Assembly: GCA_036852015.1 (NCBI GenBank) | Contig: JAANDG010000223.1 | Location: 152,176 to 216,175, forward strand | DNA: 64,000 bases | Reading direction: 5' to 3' | From: Pelodera strongyloides | Taxonomy: Eukaryota > Nematoda > Chromadorea > Rhabditida > Rhabditidae | Shown: positions 1 through 13,180 of the stretch, in pieces | Position numbering within the stretch: position 1 is the first letter of the stretch | Layout: every line of letters starts with the position of its first letter | Made by a program: the position numbers and the translations under genes | Notes under the pieces: model-generated | Databases searched by the model: none | What the model saw: only the letters and a program-made list of their open reading frames with translations | Told to the model about the DNA's origin: nothing

Positions 1-1260
1 AGTTCGTTTCAGTGTGGTCCTTCATAGAAACTGGTTATAACCCGAACCTACCTAATAATCAATGTGAATTTTGGTTGCAAATGAAAAATTGGTGGTTTTT
101 GGTCGAGAGTAAAACTGTACCGATCAATGTGTTTTCAAACACAATATTATTTTTTTGACTGCGTATGTTCCTTTTTGTTTGCATGGAAAATATCGAAAGT
201 GTGTTTATGTGATTAATTGGCTTAATTTTTATTGGTTTTATGAGTGTGATTATGTTCGTTTTCTTCCGAAGTTCGGTGATTCGGTTTTCCTTGTGCTTAA
301 AGCGGTATTGCACGTGGTTTCGAAATTTATGCTGGACAAGAGCACTCGTGTATTATATGTCATTGTGTGCCCATCAGATTGAGAAATTTGCATCAGTTGT
401 CCAGTGTGCGTTACACTTGTTATACCGCTTTAGAACTTAATTATTCCATGTGTAAATGGATGCGTTATACATGGTAATTTGTCAACATTTTTAGCATAAT
501 CACTACCTTTTATCATGTTGTTTTATCAATTTTCCCCCCCCAACTTCTAAAGGTCTCATTTCCCTCGAAAATCTGTAAATATTTGAGTACTGATCAAGCG
601 AGATAACGGCCGGTTTGCGAAACCTAGATTGAGCGCCTGTATTCTCATATGTTGTTTGCAAATGACTGCGCGATTTTAGTCATGATATCATTTGCATTCA
701 GCGTATGGATATGGGAATTTAGGAGTGCAGTGGACCAACGCTGATTGTGTATTCTAGATGTACTTTCATTACAGTTTTATGAATATTTTATTGAGTTTAT
801 AAATTGTGTGGACAGTTAGTAGGTGTTATTTCTTTGTATACATTATGGATCAGGAAGATACGAACTTACAGTAAGGAACCCGTAGTTACTATATACAGTC
901 TCAAATAAGCTACGAACAATGACTTGTGAAGTTATTCGATTAATTTAAGTATGCATGGTATCAATATTAGTGAGTGATAGGCACCGACTACACAAACAGC
1001 GATTACTGTATTAATAAAGGACATTGATACGTAGCCAGGCACTGGAGAGACGCAGAGAACACCGAGTACGGTAGAAAGGGAGGACTGTAGAACGGGGAAG
1101 GCGACGACGGAGAGGGTGCTTGCTGGAACAAGGGATTGTTGCTTGGTTTATTTATTGTAAGACGTAATAAGGACACGAAATTGTCGAGAGTTGGTTGGTT
1201 GGCTGCACGTCAAATGAGGAAACTTCACTGGGACTGGAACTACTATGTCCACCTACCTAC
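1..1260. other. Left flank without a recognised exon
   Basis: No exon recognised. The Patched-type gene to the right still lacks its last transmembrane helices, so this stretch is probably its intron or lies beyond it. It holds one small palindromic element (297-433) and, near 594-680, a fragment that resembles the 5' end of the element fragment at 59907. ORFs here are short and match no family. Confidence 0.4.
297..433. mobile_element. TTAA-flanked palindromic MITE (family 2)
   Basis: The ends are inverted copies of each other: TTAAAGCGGTATTGC on the left and TATACCGCTTTA on the right. The longer copy at 23442-23641 has matching termini, so this looks like a dispersed non-autonomous element of about 137 bp. 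No coding capacity. Confidence 0.6.
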
Positions 1261-4200
1261 TGGGTTGTTCTCCCAGTCCAACGGAAGATTTCGCGTAGCC
1301 TAGGCGAAAATGGGATCTGCCAGAGCTCACCCAATTTTTTCCTAGGATGCGCGAATGGCATACAATTACACTTGGCGAACTTGTATCTGGCGGGGATACT
1401 TCCAGACGGTGCGCCATGTTTGTGCTCCATTCCCCTTGCATATTGCACGGGACATTATGTATCAATTACGCTCACCCAGCGGGTCCTTTTCTACAGTTCG
1501 TAGTGTGTGGTAGTGAGCTAGTACATGAGATGAAAAGTCGACAGAATATCCAACACTTAGGAGGGAAGTTATGGCTGAGACCACGTCCAGACGGCTTCTG
1601 AAAGGGGTAAGAATAAGGTAAGATTGTCCATTTCGAAGCTTGACTAGAAGCAATCACTGTCCTGATGGTGAGCTATTATAGTTGCGTGGAGATTTAGGTA
1701 TTAGTAAGTCCTCTGTGGTTTAAAGAGAAATACCGGCCGGTTTCCGAAAGGGGCGGGCCATCGTGCCGACAACTTGCCGGAAAACCGTTTATGCATCTTA
1801 TGCAAAGTGGGGTCTAATTGGGGTCTATTCTTTATGCTGATATTATGCTCATTTGCAAGCTTACGCATAAGATGTTTTAGCAAGTTACTCGATGCGTTTT
1901 AAAAACCTGCCGGTATTTCTCTTTAAGTCTTTAAATACCAGTCTACGTATCGGAGCCTTACAATCAGCATTATCGTAGTGGATCCCTTCATTTGGATTTG
2001 CGTCCGAAGTCACAGGAACATAAATATAAATTTTAACAGAATTAATATATCGCTTACCCAGTAAATATTAGAATGGCGAATACGCCGGCATTAATGCTTA
2101 GCACTGCCCAAGTCATCATAATACAATTGAGCAGTGAAGGCACGAGTAGAAGGACAGAAACGATTGTGGCTATTCCTGAACACATAAATCAATACATTTT
2201 ACTTTATTTTATTGTTTTATCTTGTTGTTGTAAACCAAGGACTTCAAAGCTAAGGCCATGCCGATGCTCATTAGTATATTATTAATCATAATAGTTCATA
2301 GGTGTTCTGCTCGGGATGTCTACTGCTCAGGACCTCTGCGGAACATGTCATAAGCAAACATTGAACCTGTGTTTTCACCCTTGAATAAAGGTGCACGCTC
2401 TTGAAGCATAAAACAAATTTAAATTTAAATAAAATTTAGGTGTATTTTTCAGTCGATCGCAAACATGCGCACCGTAATCCTTTGTTAGCGCGATAGCGCG
2501 AACATAGTTTGGGTTTCATCCGAGAGCCCTTTTTTTCGGTTTCCACCCTGAATTTGTTCCTGGACGAAAAATTGAAATTCTTTCGATCCAGTTAGATAAA
2601 AGAGCATATCTTACATTACCTGCGAAAATTTCAGATCAAAATATCAACTTTCACCAAATGTATGACCAAATTCGTAAAATTTGCCCAGCATGCGGAAGAG
2701 TGTTGGTGTGCGTCTGTGTGCACGTGGGCGGGGCTAACAGTGCACGCCATAGATACAACTTAAACGCGTCTTTCAGGGTATATTTAGGCTGTACATGAAT
2801 GGCAAAAGTAATTATTAATTAGTATTATCTTATTATTAGCAATTATTAATTACTTTCTTCGTATTATTGGTTAAATGGAAAAAAAACTCGTCCTAATTGG
2901 AAGGGGTTAATCAAATAAAGACGAAAATTAATCGAAGAGGCACATGCAGTCTTTGTTCTTCATGTTTTTTTTACTTTATAAAGAGTTCTCTGTCTTACAA
3001 TTAGGTTAAGATTAAACTGTCTTTATTTTTCTACTTTATATTTTCCTCCACAACAAAATGGAAACCCAATATGTGCCTCATCACGGCCCGATTTTGAGGG
3101 TTTTGATAGGGTCGTTTTTTCCATAGCTCGATTGTACCTACAAAGTACCCATGTACAAATGGCATGCTAATAGGAAACTCATGCAGAGTCTCATCAGAAA
3201 TTTACGAATACGGATAGCAAGAAGCAATTCGATTGTGCACATTTCGACATACACGATACACGGCATATTATTTATTAAAAATCTGATACGCACAGAAGAA
3301 AAGGGGATTTCTTAAGATTTAGCTTGCCAAAGGCTCTGCGACAAGCTAAGTTTCCGATTAATATTCAAAAATGAATGGGCACGAGCGTAGAGCGTTATTG
3401 AGAATAAGGGGTGTAGTTTTGAAAGATCTGTGACTGGATTTGAACTTTAGTATGCATTGTTAGTCGCTTATTGCGACTCACACGTTACCAAGTGTGCAAG
3501 CACAATGTGCTTGCGGCCTTTACTGCTACACATCTCTTTTTTTACTAGTATTAACTTGTTAATTCGTGGGTCGTATGGCCTAGTCGCCTAGTGGGTAGCG
3601 CACCCGACTCTCAATCCAGAGGTCGGGGTTTCCATCCCGGCTAGCTAGGCTAGAAGGTGGTTTTTCGCTTCCTGGGTGCAAAACAACCACCGAGCGCCGT
3701 AAGCATACGAGGTCGACAGGCATGCGACAGCCGGACCGTATCTTCATGGTATCCTGCAAGTCGTGTTAACCCCGTGCTTACCCCGCTTCGCGCGGGATAC
3801 GGGCCGTTAACTGGAAGTTTTTTTTAACTTGTTACTTGTTAATTCACTTTAACTGCTCAATTGCAAAACAACTATTTTTTTTATTTCCATATTTTATATA
3901 TATTGTAAGAACTTTTGTAAGAACTACCTTTACCTGTAAAAAGCAATTAACCATACTCCATACACCCTCGTACCTCGCAAAACCCGAAATTGTAACACCC
4001 AAAGATGAAACTCGAGTGGTACGCGGCGAAATCCTGGCGCAACAATTTTGCGCGGCGAGAGGTAGTATGTACGATAATGCAAAAAATCGATAAAGAACTA
4101 GATAAAAGGGAGCGCTGCGACCGCGCATTCGCTTCGCCAGATCTCGCTAAAGGGTGATCGTCATCGTACACTTGCTAGATCCTGGCGAGAGTCCGGCAAA

Positions 4201-7200
4201 GAATTGACAAGGTGTGCGGCGAGTGGTAGACGCATCTGATTTTTTTAGCTGTTCACAATCAGTTTTTGTATATGGGAACCGTGATTAGTATGTAAATGCT
4301 ACACGGACGCAAATAGTGTGAGATCTTCCGCTGGCACACGGTATTTCATTGGTGAAAGTAAAGCAGTACCAAAGTCCAAAATGCTTTTACCAAAAAAAAA
4401 ACAAGGATATATTTTTTTCGATTGTAATCGCGAGGGACTAAACAAAGGGAAAATATTTGATATCCACAAAAATATTTCTTGAAAAAGGCTATTTTAACTT
4501 CTGAAAAGGAGGGTGGTTTCCGTCTAAAAGATGTAATTTTGGTTATTTGAAAAGAGGACAATAATTTATCGTGGAAAAGAGTCCTTGAATGGAAAGTTTG
4601 GGTTCCAACATGTCTTAAATCTACAAAAAGAGGACAATATTTTGAATCGGATTCTATAAAAAGTGAACAAAATTCTGCGTTTAAACTCAAACCAGGCCTT
4701 TTTAATACACAAACTGGCCATTTATTTTATGTCATTAGTTTTCAGATTTTTTGCCACCGTTTAGGCAACTTATATTATTCTAAAAGCTGGTGCAATCCCA
4801 ACACCTGGACCTGGTAATGAAAAAGTTAGCAAATTCCTGGCAAAAAAAAACTGGAATACTTATATCGCATATAAGAAATGGCCATTTTGTGTATTAAAAA
4901 GGCCTGGTTTGAGTTTAAACGCAGAATTTTGTCCACTTTTTATAGAATCCGATTCAAAATATTGTCCTCTTTTTGTAGATTTAAGACATGTTGGAACCCA
5001 AACTTTCCATTCAAGGACTCTTTTCCACGATAAATTTGAAACTTGAATCAAATGAAAATTACTTGCCGTGCATTAATTTTCGGCTTGCGGTAAACAAAAA
5101 ACGTTGCAACAACCAACTACAACATACCAAGTAAAGTTGTACATACCTGCCATAATCATATTTTCCAGTACTAGAGGTGGAACTCGTTCATTTTGTTCGG
5201 CGAGAGAAAAGGAAACGTCGAAAGGAATTAGATGGAGGTTATAGGAATCTTGGATCAGACGAATACGATCCATAAGGAAGTGGTAGGCGGGAATACTGGA
5301 AATAACTATAGTTTAGATTTTTATGAAAACTGAGTGAGATTTTTTATGAGCCTGTGCTTTACCTAAACTCATTTTTGCATTATATATAGTGTGCTGCGCG
5401 GCGATATTGACCGGTAGTCCGAGTTTCTTTACGGCTAGCTAACTAGTATTTGCGATTGAAGTATATCGAAGGAAGTCCTAATAAATTTCCAAATCAGCCA
5501 TCCTTACCGTGTATTAATATCCACATTCCTGAGTGGCAGAAACAATCGTGTCCTGTTAATTATATTGCCAGAGATTTTGATATCATTTGCGTAGTTTCTG
5601 GAAAAGAAATTATTGCCGATTTGTGTTAGATCCACTACAAAAAAGTGTTACGAAACAGGCTCAAACCCGAGTTAGACAAAAACGAAGTTTGTAGAAGTTT
5701 ACAGTTTCTCTACCACAAAACCCACATTCGCAAACTTATCCTTTAAACCCCTATAATCTCTAAAATATTGAATACTCTTACACAAACCTATATAATGGAT
5801 GTTGGAGAAATATTGTCTGAAGTGAAAATATGAAATCCTGTTCATTATTTGGGATGCTCAGTCCAAGTTCATCTTCAATCAGTAATCGGTAGTCACTCAG
5901 CCACCATTGGGCGCGCATCGTATATGGAGTCAGCTTATATTGAGTTATTGATTAGATTAGAGACAGTAGTTGGCTCCACCCACAAGATCATACTGTAGGC
6001 AAAGATAATGGGGACATGGAAAAGAGAAGCTAAAGCGTCCAAAGGAAGGGACTATGATAAAGTAAGATAAAGTGCACCTCGTTTATCAACCGAAATCCAC
6101 AGAAGCGGTGCAGGGGGATCGAACCAGTGACCGGTAGCGTGAGCAAGGGCCTTGCCACTGTACCAGTCAGGTAGGTGTTTCTTATTGTTTCATTGTCCTT
6201 CTGCACAGAAATTCTCGGACAGGATCAATAATAAACAAACAAACCTCAAGAGTTGCAATCGCAGCAAATATCCGGTTTCTTTCTGTCAAATTACTGTAAT
6301 CGATCTGCGAATCAATCAATAATTCCATTGGAGTGTTGTACTGTGTGAACCACTTTTCGTACACACGCAGATATTTGTACGTGCTGAAAGGTACCAGGTT
6401 CAAAAAGCAAATTTCACTTGTTCAAAGAAGCCAGCGACATATCCCTGACGCACTTACGGTTATGCCGCCTTTGAAACGTAGTAGTCCGATCACCAAAAGC
6501 CAATTCCTGAGGATCTTTTTTGTTGCTGTTAATGCTCCCGCCTGTTTATTTCAGTTCGTCTAGATGTTGTTGATTTTCAATTATTCTCAAAAACACGCTA
6601 CTCGTGAAGATATAAATAAAAAGAGGCTTACAGCTAATTATATTTAGAATTTAAAATACTCTAAAAACTTCACTAACCTTGTATCACTTGGCAGTAAAGC
6701 CGAGAATTCCAATCCATATTCAAGGTGAAAAATCAATAAATAAGCAGAGACGAAGACATAAACAAAATATGAGACGGCAGAACACATTATGAACACGCTG
6801 GACGAGGCGAGAGTCGAGAGAGACAGAGAACCAATCAGCTTAGTAGTACTGTATTTAAAGGGATAGGATAGTGAGGTGGCTGATGACTTCATGGAAGTGC
6901 CTGGTGTAGAGCATGTAGAGGAAGGCGGAGCTAGAGAGATATTGATTTTTATATTTGAAAATTTTAATAATTAAGAGATAAAATCGGCTCTATGATCGAA
7001 TAATGGATTGTTTTAAATAATCAATCAACGGAGCATTGTTGATAGTTTACCTTGAATACTCCTGAAGGTAATCGGATTTCTATTTTCGAGTTCTCTCCTC
7101 GCATCCAGCGACATCATAGATGTGAAGAACGTCATCTAAAAGCTTATTATTAATTATTAAAGCGAAATACTGGCCGGTTTTTGAAACAGATCGACTACAC

Positions 7201-10200
7201 CAGCGTTCTTATGCAGCTTATGCAAATGAACATGAATTAGAATAAAAAATCGAGCAAATGAACATATAAGTAAGAAGTCAGTTGTCCACGATGCATTTCA
7301 AAAACCGGATGGTATTTCGCTAGGAAGTTGGTCATGAGAAAGCAAATTTACTGCAAAATCCCAGATGTTGCGTTGAAGACCCAAATACTTACCTGAAATA
7401 TATAAACGACGAGTAGTGAGATGCAGCAGTAGATACAGAAAAGTCTGACGGCTGGGAAAGAAGAAAGGGAGCCGGTACCGTACACCAACACATTTCCTAC
7501 GGTAGTCAGGGTAATCGATACACTTGATTCACTGGAAATTACCAATTATCTATATGTTCACAACTAATACAAAGTCAAAGGCGCTCTGTCAAAACTCCGA
7601 AATCAGTCGGTCCCACCAGTAAGAAAATTTATTTGTTATTTCAAGAAAAATAGAAGAGAGAAAGATAACCCGTAAAGGAATTATGTAAGTACTGTACTGT
7701 GAAACCTGTTGAAGTGCCATTAAAGCGGAATACCGGCCGGGTTTTTGAAACACATCCAGTACACCAGCATTCTCATGCAGCTTATGCAAATGAACATAAA
7801 TTAGAATAAAAAATCGAGCTAAATTTGAGCAAATTAACATAGTTACGTAAGAATTCAGAAGTACACGATGCGTTTCAAAAACCGGCCGGTATTTCGCATT
7901 AAGAGGCTATGACACGCTCTCGCAGAGTCCTTCGACAGGTAGATGACGATCTCTACAAGATGGTAAATTTAATTTTGTATTCTCCAAAGAGCTCTCACCC
8001 AATACATTTCCCTATCAGTTCCTCTCCCGTTGATTCGGTGTGTTCTTTGCGTACTCTCTTCCAAACGGACAACATAATGAACATATCGTCGATGCCAATT
8101 GCTGAAAATGTTCCCAATTCTACTATGCACAGCCAGAATTTGGCGTGAACATGGCGAGCAGAACCTGATTTGAGCCTGGCAAAGACTGGGCGATGGAACA
8201 GAGCGCAGCGCACCAGGCTGTTTCACTGGACCCTAAGCCATGTAAGGCCCTATTCAAATTCAGTTCATATTGTAAACCTAATTCGTCAAAGTAATAATGA
8301 TTACTTAAAAAAAATGTGTAATGTGTAAACTAACAAAGCACAAGAAAAGGTGTGAGCATGGCGATTTGTATCAGTTGAAATCGGAATAGGTGAAGTAATC
8401 CTATTGAAGTGCAGATGCCAAGTCCTGAATAAACTTTTGTTGAAGGGGCCAGGCACATTAAACTAAGTGCAGCTTCAAAGATAAAAATATTTCGCAACGA
8501 ACTAAAAAAACAAGTGGGAAATAAGTTATATTGCAAAATAGTATAAAGGGATACAAAGGCGGCGTAAGATATAAATAAAGCACAGTAAGCCTTGACTTAC
8601 CCGCACTAAACACTCCAGCCAGTGATAGAAATGGCTTGGATCGGACAAAATCAGAATAATCCCAGGATGAAATCATACAGAATAGAGTGAGTACAGAGAC
8701 GAGCAGGGGAATTAGACTGAAGTCACAAAAGAATTAGGTTTCATTAAAAAACCCTTGCGGGAAACCACGCGGGAGAGTGTGCGCGCCTACGCCTACCGAG
8801 ACTAAGGCGAAGAACGCGCGCGTGCGGGAAAGTCTGCGCGCACACTCTGACCACGCGGGAACGTCTGCGCGCAACCCAAATCGCGCGGCAACGTCTGCGC
8901 GCACACTCTTCCCACACGGGAATGTTTGCGCGAACACCCAAATCGCGCGGCAATGTCTGCGGCGCTCTGCCACAGAACGTAGACTACTAGTTAGTTTAAA
9001 GAAAAACAGTAGGAGCCTTCAATTTAGCTTGCAGTCGAAAAGTGACCTCGAATGACTTGTTTTGAATGCTTTGTAAACTATAAATATAAATAAATAAATA
9101 AACCGTGATGTCCTCTGTCCAATCGTTTTCATATCATTTTCATACTGTACTGGCGACCATAAATGAACTTCTACTTTCGACGGTAAAAATGTGGATTTTA
9201 ACATAGAACGCCACCCATTCTGTAATAGAAATCAGACTATAAGGCGTACAACAATAACAAATCAGGAACAGTACATTGTATATGTTTTTTTGAATTAATT
9301 GGTTGCAAGATAAAGAGGGGTAAGCCCCTTAGCGTGGAAAACTGGCTGCGTCAGAGGTATGACATTGTATGTAGTACAACTAACCTCGATAAGTTCAATA
9401 TTGGACAAATTAGTATTTGGTGGGAAGTCAAAGACCATCCGTGCAAGTCGTGCACTCCCCACACTCATGCCGGGGGAGAGGGAGACGTCTCCCAGTACAG
9501 GTCCAATGTTGACCACACGGGAAATAGGTCTAGAAGGGGTAGAAATAAGCAAACAATACTTAGATCTACAGCTTTACGCCACGTCCATGTTTCGTAATTT
9601 TTTTCTTGTCTGAGCGAGCATGAAAACCAAAATTTTGGACTGCTTATTCATGTACGGAAAGAAAGAATCGATTTGAGGGACATGTTCGCCAAAAGAGAAA
9701 CTCACCCAATCGTCAAGTTAGTATAAGGATAAGTGGGACTTGTAGTTCCGAATTCGTGAAGTAAAACAATGGGATCTGGTCGACAATGGCCAATTGAGAC
9801 TTCCAAAGAACACAGTGTTGAATAACTCATAGGTGTTACATCAGACGTCACCTAAACATATAACAGGATAGCAAAGTAACTGTGACGCTTACATCAATGT
9901 CGAACTTGACGGTGCCCCATAAGAAAATTATAGGGCTTTGAAAGCAGCGTTGGTTGCATCCTTTTGGAAAAGGATTTTTTTGTAATTTACCTGGACCCTG
10001 GACCAAAAAGTTGATAAAAAAATTATCATAGTATAGATCTATTTCTACTAACCTTCATTTCCTCTAGTGAACTCCTCAAATCGACATAAAACTTGAGCAT
10101 TTCCTTCTCAAAAATGTTCCCTTCTCCAAGTTCCAACATTACAATTCGAATATTTGGCGCCAGAAAAGTTCGATCGGAAAAATAACCTCCATCTGGGAAG

Positions 10201-11394
10201 ACTGACGATATCCTGAACTTTCCCATATTTAATTGCTGATGTACAAAAATAAAAAATAAAACTATTTTTTTTTCTTTTACAGCACTCGTATACTTAACTA
10301 ATTTGTAAGGCGCTAATTAGTTGTAAACAAGATATAAGCCGAATCTGTATCTCAATTATATGCCTTACAATTAGTTTCTTGCGCAATTACAAGTAACCGA
10401 CAAACAGGTCATTCTAGCTTCTAGCATTCAATTTCTAAGCAATTATCTCGTCAAAGCGCTCTGTATATTGAGTTGAAAGTTGAAAGTTCGCGGATTCTTT
10501 GCATTTACTAATCCACAGACAACTTACCGTACGCAAAGGCAAATCCTCTATGAAAGTCAGTAACTGGAAGATTTTGAGTGAAAATAAACGTGAGCGATGC
10601 ACAGCCATGCGTGTACTTTTAGATTTATGAAGAAGAAGAAAGTATTGCGAACACATGAGAACATAAATTTGTAAAAAAAATATTTCTTTTTATTTACTGA
10701 ATTTAGTGCTCTGTGCCAGACAAATTAGATTCAAGACTGGTTTATATGCCTACCAGACGGCTATCGCCGCCTGAGGCGACTTTCAGTGTTTTTGATGCAG
10801 GAACAGAGAGCACACTTATGTGAAACGTTTGCAACGTATCTTGAGAAATCATGAAATAAGGTTCGATTTCGCTTGCTCAACACGGGGCTCCGATTCTCTT
10901 TTTATAGCCTCTTAGATATTTTAATTTTCGTTGCGTGCATACAAACAAAAGACCAAGTAAACTCTTCTCCTTTATATAATAAGATATGCAGTGGGCTGAA
11001 TTCACAGCTTCAAAATGTCACCCGAAAGGTATTTTGCTGATAAAACCGTCTTGGGCAAAATGACAAAGAACAACTGGGTAAAACTCGTGCTGTGGGGTAA
11101 ACCACGAAAAAAATTTATACAAAGAATATTCCATTATCATTCCTGTTTTCCTATTATTAATTTATTACCGTACCTGTCTCTATCCCGATTCACAACACTA
11201 TCAATTGGTGAGAATAAATCCGCTGAACCAAAGGGACGTCGTTCATGTTGAAGCTGATAGACAGCAGAGAACAGGTGATTCAATGAGAATGCAGACAGCA
11301 AAAGAGGCGCGAATGCAAAAACCGATGGGTTACGGTAGACAAGTCCACCGAATCGGTAGAAGAGAGCTGCTACTCGGTCGGCGATGAAACTCAT
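1261..11394 (-). CDS. Patched-related (PTCHD-type) sterol-sensing-domain membrane protein, 3' end not found
   Basis: RND-superfamily membrane transporter of the Patched/PTCHD/NPC1 group. Exons, in transcription order: 11174-11394 (start MSFIADRVAALFYRFGG, then LFSPIDSVVNRDRDR), 11022-11089, about 10529-10640, 10053-10235, 9385-9529, 8601-8716 (first helix, then SKPFLSLAGVFSAG), 8335-8424, 7999-8101 (IGIDDMFIMLSVW), 7393-7531 (SSVSITLTTVGNVLVYG), 7051-7135 (SMMSLDARRE), 6678-6930, 6245-6383, 5788-5933, 5508-5597, 5147-5295, 2058-2175, 1476-1597 (SVGYSVDFSSHVLAHY) and probably 1261-1299. GT/AG sites and phases agree from 8716 down to 1476. The GIDDMF and GYSVDFSSH blocks are the paired sterol-sensing motifs of this family. 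The joins among exons 2-4, and between 9385 and 8716, are unresolved. A possible extra exon lies near 9100-9170. The closing helices are missing, so the gene probably runs past the left edge. The exact subfamily is uncertain. Confidence 0.85.
1720..1926. mobile_element. TTAA-flanked palindromic MITE (family 1)
   Basis: The left end TTAAAGAGAAATACCGGCCG is mirrored at the right end (CCGGTATTTCTCTTTAA), and the inner GATGCGTTTTAAAAACC block is shared with other copies. It lies in the intron between two Patched-gene exons. Related copies are at 7157, 7720 and 34354, with a half copy at 17655. Confidence 0.75.
3570..3830 (+). repeat. tRNA-derived SINE-like element
   Basis: It begins with a tRNA-like block (TGGCCTAGTCGCCTAGTGGG, then CCCGACTCTCAATCCAGAGG and GGGGTTTCCATCCC), which resembles pol III A and B boxes. 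An unrelated body follows, ending in a T-run. It lies in a large Patched-gene intron. The B box is degenerate, so this is a SINE-type relic rather than a working tRNA. Confidence 0.5.
4016..4200. repeat. Dispersed GC-rich repeat, copy 1
   Basis: It contains CGGCGAAATCCTGGCGCAAC and TTTTGCGCGGCG, then CTTCGCCAGATCTCGC and CTGGCGAGAGTCCGGC. Similar blocks occur near 16505-16650 and, inverted, at 22975-23165. The GCGC-rich, imperfectly palindromic make-up contrasts with the AT-rich surroundings. It is probably an old DNA-transposon derivative. Confidence 0.5.
4566..5037. repeat. Long inverted repeat (foldback), arms about 160 bp
   Basis: The arm at about 4566-4725 (ATCGTGGAAAAGAGTCCTTG through AGGCCTTTTTAATACACAAA) is repeated in reverse complement at about 4874-5037, with about 150 bp between. 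The arms look nearly identical, which implies a recent insertion or conversion. The apparent ORFs on both strands are mirror images of each other and are not genes. Confidence 0.8.
6061..6180 (-). repeat. tRNA-derived SINE-like fragment
   Basis: The reverse complement reads CTGGTACAGTGGCAAGGC, then GGTCACTGGTTCGATCCCC, a clear pol III B-box-like segment. The same family recurs at 19515-20160. It lies in a Patched-gene intron. Confidence 0.6.
7157..7323. mobile_element. TTAA-flanked palindromic MITE (family 1)
   Basis: It starts TTAAAGCGAAATACTGGCCG and ends with a mirrored CCGGATGGTATTTCGC. The interior GCAGCTTATGCAAATGAACA is shared with the copies at 7720 and 34354. It lies in a Patched-gene intron. 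Confidence 0.75.
7720..7902. mobile_element. TTAA-flanked palindromic MITE (family 1)
   Basis: The TTAAAGCGGAATACCGGCCG terminus is mirrored by CCGGCCGGTATTTCGCATTA. It is the second family-1 copy within 600 bp, in the next intron of the same gene. Confidence 0.8.
8757..8970. repeat. GC-rich tandem repeat in a Patched-gene intron
   Basis: Degenerate units of about 30-37 bp are built on CGCGGGAACGTCTGCGCGCA. At least five units are visible, with many CpG dinucleotides. It is far more GC-rich than the surroundings. The ORFs across it on both strands are compositional artefacts. Confidence 0.75.
10753..10984 (-). mobile_element. Short non-autonomous Helitron
   Basis: On the minus strand the element starts TCTTATTATATAAAGGAGAA after an A. 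It ends with two small hairpins (CGCCT-C-AGGCG and CGGC-GATA-GCCG), then CTGG followed by T. These are Helitron hallmarks: 5' TC, 3' hairpin plus CTRR, and insertion between A and T. It is about 232 bp, with no Rep/helicase coding, and lies in the Patched gene near its 5' end. Confidence 0.75.
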
Positions 11395-13180
11395 CGCATT
11401 GCGATATAAGAAACTGGAAAGATATTTTATTTTATATGATTATTTCTGAAGACATAAATGCCTCCCAGCTCTCGAAGAAATTGACAAAGCTAAAGAACGA
11501 AATACATGCTCATATACAGAATGCAGTAAAAATGACATAAATCACCACGCAGATCATATAAATTTACAAAGCTAAAGAACGAACTGCATGATCATAATCA
11601 TATGCAGAATGCAGTAAAAATAACTTTCTAATAAGTAGAGACACTACCTTCGAACCTGTAACGAAGTAAGCATTTCTCATTTTGAAAGTAGTTATCCTAA
11701 CCAGCGAAACCAGAAAAGCTAACAATAGGCTAAATTCACTTTTCAAGTGACAGTTTCAATAGGCGTTTGCCAGAAGAACACTGGTTTTAGAAGAGGAGAA
11801 GGGGTGAAAATTGGAGCTTGGAAAACAGAAAAGTATTCGATGAAATTACCCGATCCGCAATTATGAACAATGGCAGAAGAAAGTGTGGATGAACGGACTA
11901 GTGGACAGGTTGTCCGCCATCTACCTCAGCTTAGCCTCTCTCTCTCTCTTTATTTCTCTCTCTTCCTTTCTCTCTCTCTTTCAGCATCTCTCTCTCCCCC
12001 TCTCTACTTATCTTCGAATACTCTCTCTCTTCCTCCCTCTCTGTATATACCTGCCTCAACAAGATTATTATATGTTAGGTAAGATCTAATAATTGAGCGG
12101 CTATAGGCTATAGGAATCGAATGCGGAAAAAAGCCCGTTTTCCTCGTGACTAAATATGTTAATTTATATGGGACTGTTCGTAATCGTATATGTTATGCTG
12201 CATGCCGCATGGGTCACAAGAAGCTAGAAATTAATTCCTAATTCGGCATGTATTAACTGGATATGTTGGGGATCATGCAATCCCTTCACTAGAACTAGTC
12301 TTCTTATGTCAACTGAAAAGGCTTATTTCCAGCAAGAAGGTTATAATATAGCAGGCATATAACATGAACATTGACCATCAAATTTGTACACACTCTTGTA
12401 AAACGCTTGTAAAAAGTATATGTATAAATTGTTACGCATTCTGCATGGGTATACTTATTATTTTTTGTAGGGTACAGGTAACAGGTAACACATAGTCTAA
12501 AGTCACAAAAAGGCATACACAAATGTATCAGTATATACAAAGGTATCAGACTATCGGACATGTCTCTTCACTGTAGTTTCAAAATAAAATAAAATAAAAA
12601 TTGAACTCGACTGGTTGAATTCAGCTCCCACTCCCAGTCTACTGTGGGCGGGTCGTCACAGTACTACCTACTATTGTATGTGTTTCTAATCCCAAAGTAA
12701 AGCCGAGACCGTTGCTCAATAAGCACAATAACAATATCTAACCAAGACTGATTTTGTTTGAATAAAAAAACATTTTTTAGTCCATCCAGTCCTATACAAT
12801 ATTTAAAAGTTGACGAATAAATTGAGAACTAACCTTACTTTTTACTGCAATCATCACTACTTTAAATACGATAACGCGGCATAACAAGTTTAAATAATAG
12901 TTTATTGATGGCATAAAATCTTTAATATGGAAAATTGTTGTCAAACCCATTTTCCCCAGGTTATTGAAAGGTCTAGGAATCAATTCAACATTTGCATAAC
13001 AAACTATACATTGTTAGTGCATAAGACAAGGGTATTTTCAAGTGGATATTCATATTTAAACATATGGTCTTTACACAAATCTACATATTTACAATGAGAT
13101 CTTGAATCAATACATATATTTGGATTATGTCTGCTGATGAGAGAAAATCAGAGTAATTTATATCTGGATACAAAATGATC
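11395..13180. other. Intergenic spacer with CT-rich microsatellite
   Basis: This lies between the start of the Patched-type gene and the 3' end of the furin-like gene. It would hold the Patched-gene promoter, but no clear core promoter is visible. A CT-rich tract (about 11935-12055) generates overlapping ORFs. Minus ORFs around 12304-12983 match nothing. A near-duplicate block, ACAAAGCTAAAGAACGAA, occurs at 11485 and 11567. Confidence 0.5.

Noticed and set aside
4346..5051. Two similar minus-strand ORFs (4346-4690, 4860-5051)
   Set aside because: Mirror images produced by the inverted repeat at 4566-5037; no family match.
8734..9055. Arg/Ala-rich ORFs on both strands
   Set aside because: Compositional effect of the GC-rich tandem repeat in an intron.
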